64,000 bases of DNA from Penelope pileata (taxonomy: Eukaryota; Chordata; Aves; Galliformes; Cracidae): NCBI GenBank assembly GCA_013396635.1, contig WBMW01001709.1:382943-446942 (forward strand), written 5' to 3'. Below are positions 50,001-60,215 of this stretch, piece by piece. The notes below the pieces were generated by a model, which was not told where the DNA came from, ran no database searches, and was given only the letters and a program-made list of their open reading frames with translations. Position 1 is the first letter of the stretch; every line of letters begins with the position of its first letter. The translations under genes were made by a program, and so were the position numbers.

Positions 50001-51456
50001 GCATGACTTCACTGGGTCTCGGAGGCTGCGGTGTGCTGCCGGCAGCCGTGCTGCGTCCCACTTCTCAGAGAGCACTGGGTATGGCTGACACAGGGATGGG
50101 GGCCCACACCGTGTGCCACAGCTTGTGCCTTCATGGCTGCTGCCCGCGGTCAGAGCTGTGAGCAGAGCAGCAAGTTCAGCCTTGGGGCTGTCAGGGACAA
50201 CAGGGACGTGGTCACCGAGCAGCTGGGTCGTGGAGCGGTGGGTTACCTCCGTCACAGAGCACACGTACTGCCCCAGCTCCCTGAGCTCCCTTCCATGGGC
50301 GTTTGTCTTCTGGCTGCGTTGCTGAACTGCTCTGGGGGCTTCCCAGGGCCTCGGTGCTGTCAGGCCTGCTCCCAGGGTGCTGTCCACAGGAGGTTCTGGG
50401 CAGTTTCTCACCTCTGGAGGTAGAAGCAGCTGTGTGGCAAGAGATGGGTTTTTGTTGTTTCCTTTTCCTTAAGACAGATTTGGTAGGAGACTGCAGGCTT
50501 GGGGATTAGTTGTCTGTGAAGGCTTTGTTTGGTTGTGCAGTAGAATGCATGCTGGCTGTTGGGCTCCATTCCTAGGCTTTATAACCACTTCATCTATTAC
50601 AGACCATTTTTCCAACTGATTTGTAATGCTCTAAAATGAGTTGTTGGGTTTGTTCAGGACCCTCCACCTCTCTGTCCATTCTTTGTTGTGTGTTGGATGT
50701 GGGACCATTTACCATGAGCAGGATTTGAGGTGTGAGCTTCAGCACCGTGGCAGCTGCTCCAGAAGCCATCTCTTGCCTTGCTTCCCGTCCCTTCCCATCC
50801 AGCAGTTGGCTGGCTGGTGAGCAGGGGCATGCCCGCTTCCCACCACTACAGAGTAGCGTTTCAGTGAGTGTTTCTACACTGACATTTCTTTCTGAGCTCC
50901 ACTTCCTTTAGATTCCTTTCAGGCTGCTTAGCTCCCACGTGTTTTAATCTGGCAGTGGTTTGGAGAAAAGAGAACTGCTTATCTGTAATTTTTGTTCTCT
51001 AAGGATGGCTTCTTATGACACAATTCCCAGTTATTTCCACCCCTACACAAACACTGCCTTAAGATAATCAGTTGTTTTTCTCAAGTAAAGCTTAATTGGG
51101 ACTCAGTGTTTTTCTGCTTTGCTGTTGAACTGGCTCGTTCTGGTGTTTGGTTTAGGAAATGAGTAAGAATCAGTGAGGCTTCAGGTTCCTCTGTAGGTGT
51201 CTGAGGCTGTCACACAGCTCTTGGTGCTTCCATTCTAGCGTTGGACAGAAACTAGTGACTTGGGAGCAGACTCCTTAACATCGGGTGTATTTAAGAGAAC
51301 AAGAATTACAGATAGGTAATCTTCTCTCTTCTTTTCTTATAGGTTTGGAAGAACGTCATTCTAAGATACTGAGAAATCTGGATTTTTTTAAAAAGAGTGT
51401 GCTTCCTAAAGAAAAATAAGGAATTGAAAGTTGTAGCTTCCTTGCTTTTAATTTTT

Positions 51457-51486
51457 ATGGTATTTGTACCTCTTATTTTTCTGTAA
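51457..51486 (+). other. Upstream ORF in RNF4 5'UTR
   Basis: ATG at 51457 opens nine codons and stops at TAA (51484-51486), 19 nt before the main ATG. It is present only if the 51342 acceptor is used. The -3 base is T, a weak context. Confidence 0.55.
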
Positions 51487-51505
51487 CTCTAGATCGAGAA
51501 ACACC

Positions 51506-51514
51506 ATGAGTACA
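51506..51514 (+). CDS. RNF4: RNF4 coding exon 1 segment (M-S-T)
   Basis: Only nine coding bases lie before the GTAAGT donor. The start agrees with the MST beginning of the vertebrate protein. Confidence 0.92.
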
Positions 51515-54500
51515 GTAAGTATTTCACTAATCAATGCAGAAGTGATTCTTAAAATGTGTTGTTTATAGTACTTGTATGAATCTCTTTAACAGTTTATTGT
51601 AAATACTTGGAATATTAGTGTTACACTGTAACTTGCTCTGTGATACTTAAACATTTCCAGTCTGTAGATGTGAGCAGTGTTTCAGAAGTGCATGCAGAAT
51701 GAGCAAAAACTTTAGCTCAGGCTGATTCCCGTGGTTGGCTGGAAGCTAACATCTCATGTCATTGTGAGCTCATCTTCTCATGTAAGCCATCACAATGTTT
51801 TTTTCCCCCTCTGTGACTCAACTGGTAAGAGACCTGGAGCGATGTCTTTTCCTCAGTGTGATCAGTTCAAATGGGAGTGACCCATACCACCCTTGTGTTC
51901 GTGCCACTGCCTTCTAGTGATGTGTGTTGTCTGTCTTGGTTATGCTGTCATGGATGCTGCAAAAATGAGGTCCGTGTTGGTATTATTCCTAAGGAAAATT
52001 CTAAGGCTTTCTTCTCTCTTAGACTCAAAGAAAGCGCCGTGGGGGATCAGCTAATTCTCGGCAAGCTCAGAAACGAAGCAGGCTGATAGCTTCTACCACA
52101 GAAATGGCTTCAGAAGGAGAGCCAATAGAACTTGAGGAAAGTGGTAAGCTTTTCTTTTTTTTATCCTTTCTAAGAAAATAACGTGTTCCTGGAGTGTTGA
52201 GATTCCACTTAACATGTTTTTTTTGCCAGTTTCAAGGCCCTTTAAAGGAGAGGGGAAGCCTACTTATTTAAGAAAGCGTGTAGTATGGCAGCTGTAAACA
52301 ACAAGCCCACTGACAGCTGTTGAAGTTGGTTGCTGAGGTGCAGTGCTTCTACCTCTAGAGATAGATGAGTTAGGAAGGAAAGGTACACACATGCTGCTCA
52401 GACATTTGAGTATCTAGTCTGATGTGCTGGGACCTGCTGCAGCTGCCACTTCAGATAATAGCAAACCAAATTTGGGAACTTGCGAGTTTTAAAAAAATAA
52501 TTAAAATTCTGTCATCAGCCATGCCCCCTCCCTTGAAGGAGGGGCCCTTGGCCAGTATGTTTTTACAGAAAGCATTAGAGCTTAAAAAGTGTCTTTAACT
52601 TTCCAAATAGATGCTTAAACTGCCTCCTGAAACCTTAGGAAAAGATTAAAAGTAACTGTTGGCCTCCAGGTAGATATATGGCTTATCTGTTTTTGCTGTA
52701 TTTTTGACTATTGAAGGTTAGAGACAGGAACATTTAGAGCATAGCACTGGAAAACTCATCCTATGTGATTCATGTTCCACTGTGTGATGAACATTCTCCT
52801 GTATTGGATGAATAATCTCTTGCTGTGTACCTCCTACAAGCTGTTGATATACAAGGAAGTATGTGAGGTCAGTCTTGCGTTGCGTCTTGCAGAAGATGAC
52901 AGTGGGGTTAATGCTGTGTAAGGATTACTGAGAGCAAAGCTCCAGGGAAATGTCAGGTGCATTGCTGAACAGAAGAGGGATAAGAGGGGTAGGGCAGTGT
53001 TGAGTCATACCTCAGCCTGTTATATGCTGATGGGTAGCTTTACTCCTGTGATCTGATTTGTGTTCTAACATTGTGTTTTTAAGCTGGTGAAGAAGTAGTA
53101 GATCTCACATGCGAATCTTCTGATCCTGTAGTAGTTGATCTAACTCACAGTGACTCTGTTGTGGTAAGTAGTGGCACGCTTATCCAAATACTGTAGACAA
53201 ATTAGTTCTGTGTTGTGCTTGCTGATAGAGCCTTTAGGGATGAATTCTAAGTTCAAGGTTGACTTTGAAAACCATGCATTGTGGGCTAATACAGAAGTTG
53301 CTTTGGCAGTGCTATTAGTACAGCAGTAGTATAGTCTCTCCCTGTTTTCCCAGAGTTCTATAAATCTGCATGGGTACTTTTCTTTCAGAAATAGCTGGTT
53401 AGATGTCTATAGGAGTTGAACCAATTTAACCAGGCTCAATATAATAATAATATGCCTTTCCATTGTGTAGGTCTGATGGTAAATGCACTTCAAATACAAC
53501 ATTCTTTAAGATGTTTATCTCGTTGTTGACTAAATAGTGAAGGTACCTGAAGTGCACGGTGACTGCACCCATACTGCTCTCTGGGCTTTTGAGCAGTGTG
53601 GCTGTTTGGAGTATAGTGCATAGGCTCCTCAGTTTTCTTTCCCTTGGTTGCAGTGTGTTTCTTAATAGCAAATACCTCAGAGCTCCTAGTCATAAGGATC
53701 AGGAGTGTGGTGTACTTGCTGTGGCTGTCAAAAACGTTTAAGAATTCTACTGAGTAATTGCTAAGCTTGAGCAATCTGGAGAACTGAATGCTAAGGCACT
53801 GAAGAAATCTAGTGAAGAATTGTAGTGTATTTGACCTACATCAGTTTTGTACAGTACAAGTCAATGGAAATTCTTACTGCAGTAGTGAACTTAGTTAACT
53901 TTACAGGATTGGGGCTTGGGTCATAGAGCTTACCGAGGCCTTAGGTTTTCAGAAGCTCATCTTCTATGTTCGTCTTCTGGCATCTAAGTGAGCAGCCTAC
54001 CTTAAGGGGTTAAAACTTTGCTCTTATTTAGTACTTCAGGTGGAGTTTGCATTCAATCTCAGATGGATCTGTAAATGTATTTGCATCTATGAATATCACC
54101 TGCAGATAATGAGCACGATCTGAAATAGCTTGTTGCTCCAGACCTGGGGTTAGATACCTGCTGTGGACAGTGTAATATAAGTAGATGCCACTTAAAGTAG
54201 AAGCTCTGATAGATATTTTGAAGAAGAAGGCCAACGATTTAAATAAAAAGTCAAGGAGATGGCAGTAAGTCTTCAACTTGACAACCATGAAGCGTTCAGG
54301 CAAGCACAACCATAGCTGGCCATGTTAGAAGCCAGTTCAATTTCTTACTCTAAGAAGTCTTCAAAGTTTTACTCTTTTGTTACTGCTGGTTTTGAAGCAT
54401 GAACAGTATTTGATCCAGGCCACTGTGTAGTTAATAATGTCAGTTTTGGGGTGCCACTGCTGCCCTGTAGAACCAGAATCAAGGAGCAGAAATAACAGGG

Positions 54501-57500
54501 ATTGTTCCTGAGCCTGTACGCAGGGAATGCCACGCTCCTTATGGTGTTACCTGCATTGCCCCAGCTCTGGTTCCACCAAAGATAATAGTGGGTTGGTTTT
54601 CTGTATTAGTTTGTTCTTTAGCAGTTGTTAATGTAATATGAAGTGTTCGTAGACTTCCTTCTTTGGGGAAGAAAGAGATGGTTGCCTCCAGCCTGAATCA
54701 AAGTAGGGCACTGGAATTGGGGGACGGAGAGGAGGGTGTTAAGATGGTTCATAAGCTGCCTCCATTTCAGTCCCTTTGCAGCAGTGGAGGCAGAACCAGA
54801 AGTAATCACTTAATGAATTAGCTGTGGCTCTGAGAAGATTTTAACACTTTAAGCAAAATAACATAGTAATATCCTAAAATTCTCAGCTTGCTTGGTTGTT
54901 AATTGCTCATCTGTTGCTTGTATGTAAAACCTGAGTACATATTAAAATCTAACTTTATTTTTCTTTTCTCTCCCATGCCATATCAATTGATTCAAGATTG
55001 TTGAAGGTGAGTTTCCATTTTACAAGTGATAATGGAGTTGAACTTAATTTTTTTCTTTTCCAACCTACTTGAGCAGTGTGGATTGAAACTGCTTTCAGCA
55101 AAAAAACAGAGCAGTTCTATAGTATCTGGCCAGTGTCATAGAGAATGGATTCAATCTGTTCCATAGTCTCCATGAAAGCTTGTATAAAGTATCTGAAATG
55201 CCTCAGATGTGCTCAAAATGTATCATTCTTAGTTCTCAAAGACAGAAGTTTGGTAAGCCTGACGTCAATAGTCACTTTAATCAGCACTTCCAGCAATGGA
55301 ATATCAGCTTTGCGTAGGAAAATGTTGGAAGACACTACTAGCCTGTGTTGCACTGAAGGAACTGAAGTACAGAGACATCAAAGGTCGTAGTGTGCACTTT
55401 TGTGTAGTCTGACACTCCTCCAGTTCACTACTGATAAGTGTTAACAAGTATGGATATCTTGTACTTAAACTGTTACGGTAGTTGTAGGCTAGGTATAACG
55501 GAATTCATCCTTCACACCTCTCAGACTGATCACAGTACCTGAGCTGTGTTAATGTGTTGTTAACTGCTCACCCAGAATGTAATTCATTCTGGGCTCTGAA
55601 GGAAGCAAGAGAAAGTTTAAAAAATAAATAATAAAAAAAAAAAAAAAAAACCACCACCAACCAAAACCCACACGTGTTAGAAGTTATAGCTCAATAGTTA
55701 TGCAAGAGCAAACTTTAATTTCATGGCTGTTTATGTAATCTTAATTAGGTCTTCATGATTGTTGCTAAGTGAATTATGGAGTTGCAAAGAAATAATTCTT
55801 GAATGCAGTTTCTGTTAAAAAGCAAACAGCAGCTCTGTAACCTCTGGGTTTTATAGGCTAGGTAATTTTTTTTTTTTTTCCTTATTCTTATCTTGAACTA
55901 TGTAAACTCCATTTTCGAGTTACATGAACTCAAGGGTGCTGAAAATGTCTAAGGAGACGCTACTTAAAGTATTTATATAATTTTCCAGATACTGTTATTA
56001 AAGCATGTTCTGTATAAACCCCTTTTGAGTAGGGAGATCCGTTGAAGGCAGCCAAAAAGAGTGGGAACACTTCAGTGTGATACCTGCATAGAGCAGCGAG
56101 AAACCACAGCGGCTGCATAATTGGAAATTTTTAGACTTAAGCATCCCTTCTATCCCTTCTGAAAAATGATTTATTTCAAACTTTGCTACCAGAAGAATGT
56201 TCTGAAGCATGTGTGTTTGTACATAGGGTGGATAATCCCCAGGAGCAGCAGCTGGCTGCTGGCAGTGATCTCACTGCTCTCAGCAGTTCAGGTGACAGGG
56301 GAGGATGGTGCTCCCTTCTGTGCATTATGCACTTACGAGCAAAGTGCTCTGTGTTATCAAACCTCTTTGTTGCACTGCCTCACCGTGCTGCTTGGAAACC
56401 TGTGTTCTCTGCCTTTTTTATTTCTAAAAAGAAACAAATAACAGTTTTTGTAATTTCTTGACATAGGAGAAGTCAATGGAGGCAACTCCCCTTTATGTGG
56501 GGATTTCTCCTCACAAGCGTGTGACTATTCAGAAGCTTATCACACAGACTATCCTTAAGATCATATTTTAGCTGTTGTGGAGTGAATTAGTGCAAACATT
56601 TTGTGTTGATATGAAACAATATTCAGTGTCTGGAAATGTCCAGTCTTAAAACTAAGGAAGCTAGTTTGTTACTTTTGACCCAGGTGAATACAATTTAGTC
56701 CACTTTAAAATCATGACTTTTGGAGACTTCTCAGGATCATGCATTTCAAGATTACTTATGGGGCTATATATTTTATAGTGTATCTAACTTTTTAAAAAAA
56801 AAACCTAAAAATTACAGAGAATCAGCGACGAAGGAGGAATCTCAGGCTACGAGGCCAGCGGCAGTCAGACAGCTGCGTACTGAGCAGTGATGACGAGGAT
56901 GAAACAAGAGATAATGATGTGTACGTAGCAGATAAAGTGTCTCAAGAACTGGGACCGCTGGAGGATGAAACTGCAAGTTCAAGGTACGTAGCTCATAGTG
57001 TATTGCATTTACTTTGCGTGCAATGCTCAAGTGGTGCTGTTAAGGTATGGAAATCTCTGCATTGGTGGAGCTGGGGTTTGGTATCACCTCCTACTAGACT
57101 GACAAAATGAGATCAGGTTCCTTGTCTGCCCTTGTTACATGGACACTGAAAACTGTGGTATAAATGCCTTCGTAAATGTTTTTTGGGGAAAAAGTACAGA
57201 TTCTCATAGGGGTGTGGTGTAGTGCTGTGTTTAGCACACTGACAGTGTTGCTGTGTGCTTGGACCACACTGTCCAGGTTGTGCTACCATTAAGTGATCGT
57301 CTCTGGCACAGCAATAGATGAAACCAAACTGAAGTTAAAGTGCAACGGGTAATAAACTAAAGGGGGAAAATCTGGTTTTTCTTCCCTATACTTATGTTTC
57401 CTAAGCACCTCCTACATACCTAAAATTTAGTCAGATTAGGCAAATGACTTAGCTACCCCTACTCAGCAGCAGTTCTGTTTCTATCTCGCTGACGACTTTC

Positions 57501-60215
57501 CAACTTTGAATGGGGTATCCCCATCTGACCTTACAGCATGAGGTGCTGGATCTCAGCCAAGCACATGGCATTTACCATGCAGCTGATCTGCCTGCCCTGG
57601 TCACCAGGGAGCAAAGGATAAGCAGTTGGCAAAAGATGTGCTGACAATCTTTAAGTTGAAAAAGCACTGGTGGGGAATCTGCTTTGAATTTTGAGTGGCC
57701 TATGATGTTGACAAAGACTGCAGTGTAAGTGTTCCCAGTGTGGTGGTAAAGGTGTGCAAACTTACTTGACTTTTTGCATCCCAGTGTCTGCAGGCATTTG
57801 CTTGTGGCCTTAACACTCAGATTTTGTTACTCTTTTCTTTTGGGTACCTTCAACTCAGATCCAGCCACGTGGCCCAGCAATCTTATGAGTTAAGGCTTGC
57901 CTCATGGTTTAAAAAGAAAAAAATCAACAAAAAACCTAACTCACAAATGTATTTATGGCAGCAGTTAACTCAGAGGCATTTTAAGGTGGACTAATTGAGC
58001 ATGTTTTGGGAAGCAGCTCGTTATGCTGATCTTACCTGATCTTGAGCCTTGCTGACTCAAAGGTGAGAGCAGAGTTTAGCACTGCAAATGGCTCTGTGGC
58101 AGACTGCAGGGCTGGGTTAGCCTTGCTCATGTGAAGGTTATCAGCTGTAATTCATTACTGAGTTGGTATTATAGCTGCTACATAATGGATTTGAGTAGTA
58201 AAAATGAGGGAATTAATAGAACTTAATTATGTATGTGAAACTAGGGGTAGACTTCAGCATTCCTTGCTGCTTGAATTTGAGATTATGGGATGAAGGACAG
58301 CTCATGCTCTATATCCCTGTTGTCATTAATAAATGAAGTGTTGCTTAACATGGGAGATGACACAAAGCCAAGAGTTTATGGTAAAGACTTACGAAAGCAG
58401 CTTGCTGTGATCACTTAAAATCAAGATAAATCTGTCAACAGAAGTAGCAGAAGCTCTTAACTCTTTCTAATAGAAAACAATCAGCACTGAAGCTGTACCA
58501 CGTCCCCTGCTGCAGTGTTGTTATGGCTGTTGGTACGTAGTGCTCACAGTGCATCTGTGACCTCACCCTGGGAGCAGCCACCGAGTTGGTCTTCTGAACT
58601 AAATGCTGGGGGGGAATATTTCCTCATGTTAGTGTGTGTCCCTGCCCAGACCTGTATGCTGCAAGAACTGAGTAGTGCTGGTGTTTCCCAGGGTGGTAGT
58701 ACCATGAGGGCTTCTGTGTGTCCAAGAGCCTTAACCATCCTGTAGTGTTGTGTGTGCTGCTGGAACTAACGTGGCTCTGCAGAGCTCTTAGTCCCGTTTT
58801 GGGTGTGAATTGGTAAAACTTGCAATCAACAGCTGTGACAAGTCACTCACTTGTAAAGTAGTTGCATTATTTATTTCTCTAAAATTTTATTCTAAACAGA
58901 GTATTTGGAATGTGTCAAGAAACTCCTTGTTAGGTCAGGGTAAATTAGTGAAGACAAAATACTGGTAAAGTTCTCAAGTGTTTCCTGAAGTTTATTTTTC
59001 TGGTTATGGCAGAAATTGATTTCTGCAAGATCGTGGCTCTGATTACTGTGCTGAGACTTCAGACAAAATATAACTGCTTAGACCTAACATACAACTGCTA
59101 TTCTAGAAGACAATTCATTCTAAAATACTTAGAACAGCGAAACCAACAACCAAGCACCTTAAGTCTTTGTTCTTCATGAAATCATTATCTAGTGTTCATT
59201 GCACAGTGCCTTAAGAGACACCGGAATACTTGCAGTGTGTAAGAGACAGCCAGTCTGAAAATGTGCCCTATAGAATCATACCTTTTTGTAAGGAAGGAGT
59301 TATCTCGACCCAGTACCACAAACATACCATGTTGCCAAGTTAGAACATGGGATGTTTTAATTTGCCAGCCTCTGTCACTTCTAGAATGAATAGTTTCTAA
59401 AGGACAGCAACTTGCTTTAGTCTTGAAGCTCAGTGTAGCTGTATGTGCACTGCACAGTGTGTAGACTGCTGTTAATTCCAGTGACAGAGCAGGATGGATG
59501 AAAACCAAGGAGTTGTTTCCCTTAGGTGGAGGAGACCCCAGCTGCTTAGGAAATGCAACACGTTGAGAGAGCGCAGGGGATGCCAGGATCTTCAGATGAA
59601 ATGTATCACAGCTAGTCTGTGCAGTCAGATGATGATACGACATTTTATGTATCAGTAACCCTCAGTGTACCATGAAATTGATGGATGTGTTCTTTCCTTT
59701 TCATTCCCTCTACCACAAGGCCTTCTGGTACTGTCAGTTGTCCGATCTGCATGGATGGCTACTCAGAGGTAAGGATCCACACAGCGTTTTTTGTTGTTTT
59801 TTTTTCTTGTGGGAGGGAGAATGGGAAAGAGGGTGAGCTACACAACTCGTGTGGGCCAGCTAGCTTAAGTACAGAGGGTTTTTTGAGCTAAAACTAGCTA
59901 GTGTACAGGGAGGGAGAAATACTTGATGGCTCTGAGGGTTGGGTTTGGTATTTACAGCAGTAGTGTCCTGGTTGCAGGTACTGAAGTGCTGTTAGTCTGT
60001 TGCCAACAGGCCAGCAGAGCTGAACTCCTTGTCCCAAATCCCTACTGTGGTTTCTTTTCTTCCAGATCGTGCAAAGCGGGCGACTCATTGTGTCAACCAA
60101 ATGTGGCCATGTCTTCTGCAGTCAGTGCCTCCGCGATTCTCTTAGGAACGCCAACTCCTGCCCAACCTGTAGGAAAAAACTCACTCACAGACAGTATCAT
60201 CCCATTTATATATGA
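51506..60215 (+). CDS. RNF4: RNF4, SUMO-targeted RING-type E3 ubiquitin ligase
   Basis: Coding segments are 51506-51514, 52023-52143, 53084-53163, 54997-55006, 56818-56983, 59720-59768 and 60066-60215. All junctions are GT-AG with matching phases, giving 585 nt and 194 residues (human RNF4 has 190). RNF4 binds poly-SUMO chains and ubiquitinates the modified proteins in the nucleus, for example PML and DNA-repair factors. Residues 5-23 are a basic patch. SUMO-interacting motifs follow: IELE (38-41, altered), VVDLT (48-52), VVVDLT (59-64) and VVIVEE (69-74). Residues 76-88 are Arg-rich, and 96-102 (SSDDEDE) form an acidic phosphorylation-type patch. The C-terminal RING has all eight zinc ligands: C136, C139, C158, H160, C163, C166, C177 and C180. 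The protein ends in the family's HPIYI tail, which the dimeric RING uses in catalysis. The start ATG has A at -3. Confidence 0.97.
51515..52022 (+). other. RNF4: RNF4 intron 2
   Basis: This is a 508-bp intron with no other feature seen. Confidence 0.8.
52023..52143 (+). CDS. RNF4: RNF4 coding exon 2
   Basis: This exon has 121 nt, with acceptor CTCTCTTAG ending at 52022 and donor GTAAGC at 52144. It encodes TQRKRRGGSANSRQAQKRSR through the altered first SUMO-interacting motif (EPIELEES) and ends in phase 1. Confidence 0.95.
52144..53083 (+). other. RNF4: RNF4 intron 3
   Basis: This is a 940-bp intron with no feature recognised. Confidence 0.8.
53084..53163 (+). CDS. RNF4: RNF4 coding exon 3 (SIM cluster)
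   Basis: This exon has 80 nt, with acceptor TTTTTAAG ending at 53083 and donor GTAAGT at 53164. It encodes AGEEVVDLTCESSDPVVVDL and then THSDSVV, the tandem SUMO-interacting motifs with acidic or Ser residues beside them. Confidence 0.96.
53164..54996 (+). other. RNF4: RNF4 intron 4
   Basis: This is a 1.8-kb intron with no repeat family recognised. Confidence 0.75.
54997..55006 (+). CDS. RNF4: RNF4 10-nt microexon
   Basis: The sequence ATTGTTGAAG lies between acceptor TTCAAG (ending at 54996) and donor GTGAGT (55007). It supplies I-V-E plus one base. It is needed both for frame (phase 0 in, phase 1 out) and for the protein, because SVV|IVE|ENQRRRR reproduces the fourth SUMO-interacting motif of RNF4. 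Confidence 0.88.
55007..56817 (+). other. RNF4: RNF4 intron 5
   Basis: This is a 1.8-kb intron with an A18 tract (55633-55650) followed by a CCACCACC-type stretch. Otherwise nothing is recognised. Confidence 0.75.
56818..56983 (+). CDS. RNF4: RNF4 coding exon 5 (Arg-rich and acidic regions)
   Basis: This exon has 166 nt, with acceptor AATTACAG ending at 56817 and donor GTACGT at 56984. It encodes ENQRRRRNLRLRGQRQ, then the acidic SSDDEDE patch, then a less conserved linker ending SSR in phase 2. Confidence 0.95.
56984..59719 (+). other. RNF4: RNF4 intron 6
   Basis: This is a 2.7-kb intron. A 152-codon minus-strand open frame (59185-59643) has no family features. No repeat is recognised. Confidence 0.7.
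59720..59768 (+). CDS. RNF4: RNF4 coding exon 6 (first half of RING)
   Basis: This exon has 49 nt, with acceptor CCACAAG ending at 59719 and donor GTAAGG at 59769. It encodes PSGTVSCPICMDGYSE, including the first two zinc-binding cysteines. Confidence 0.97.
60066..60215 (+). CDS. RNF4: RNF4 terminal coding exon (rest of RING)
   Basis: This exon has 150 nt, with acceptor TCTTCCAG ending at 60065 and TGA at 60213-60215. It encodes CGHVFCSQCLRDSL, CPTCRKK and the C-terminal YHPIYI. The intron upstream (59769-60065) is 297 bp. Confidence 0.98.
   Translation: MVQSGRLIVSTKCGHVFCSQCLRDSLRNANSCPTCRKKLTHRQYHPIYI

Larger units (their letters stand above)
46499..51342 (+). other. RNF4: RNF4 intron 1
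   Basis: This is a 4.8-kb intron. The first part is CpG-rich; a minus-strand CR1 piece lies at about 46905-47045. The region 47500-50500 is moderately GC-rich, with chance open frames on both strands (the longest is 202 codons on minus, 48026-48634). It ends with a strong pyrimidine tract before the acceptor at 51341-51342. Confidence 0.65.
51343..51514 (+). other. RNF4: RNF4 exon 2 (5'UTR plus start codon)
   Basis: The acceptor AG at 51341-51342 follows a long pyrimidine tract and the donor GTAAGT is at 51515. The ATG at 51506 contributes M-S-T. A second possible acceptor (CTCTAG ending at 51492) would shorten the exon to 22 nt. Confidence 0.75.

Noticed and set aside
49923..50411. 162-codon minus-strand open frame in RNF4 intron 1
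   Set aside because: A plus-strand frame of 130 codons overlaps the same bases (50031-50423). Composition is typical of chance frames in GC-rich intron.
59185..59643. 152-codon minus-strand open frame in RNF4 intron 6
   Set aside because: No recognisable family or splice context. It lies inside an intron opposite to a well-supported gene.
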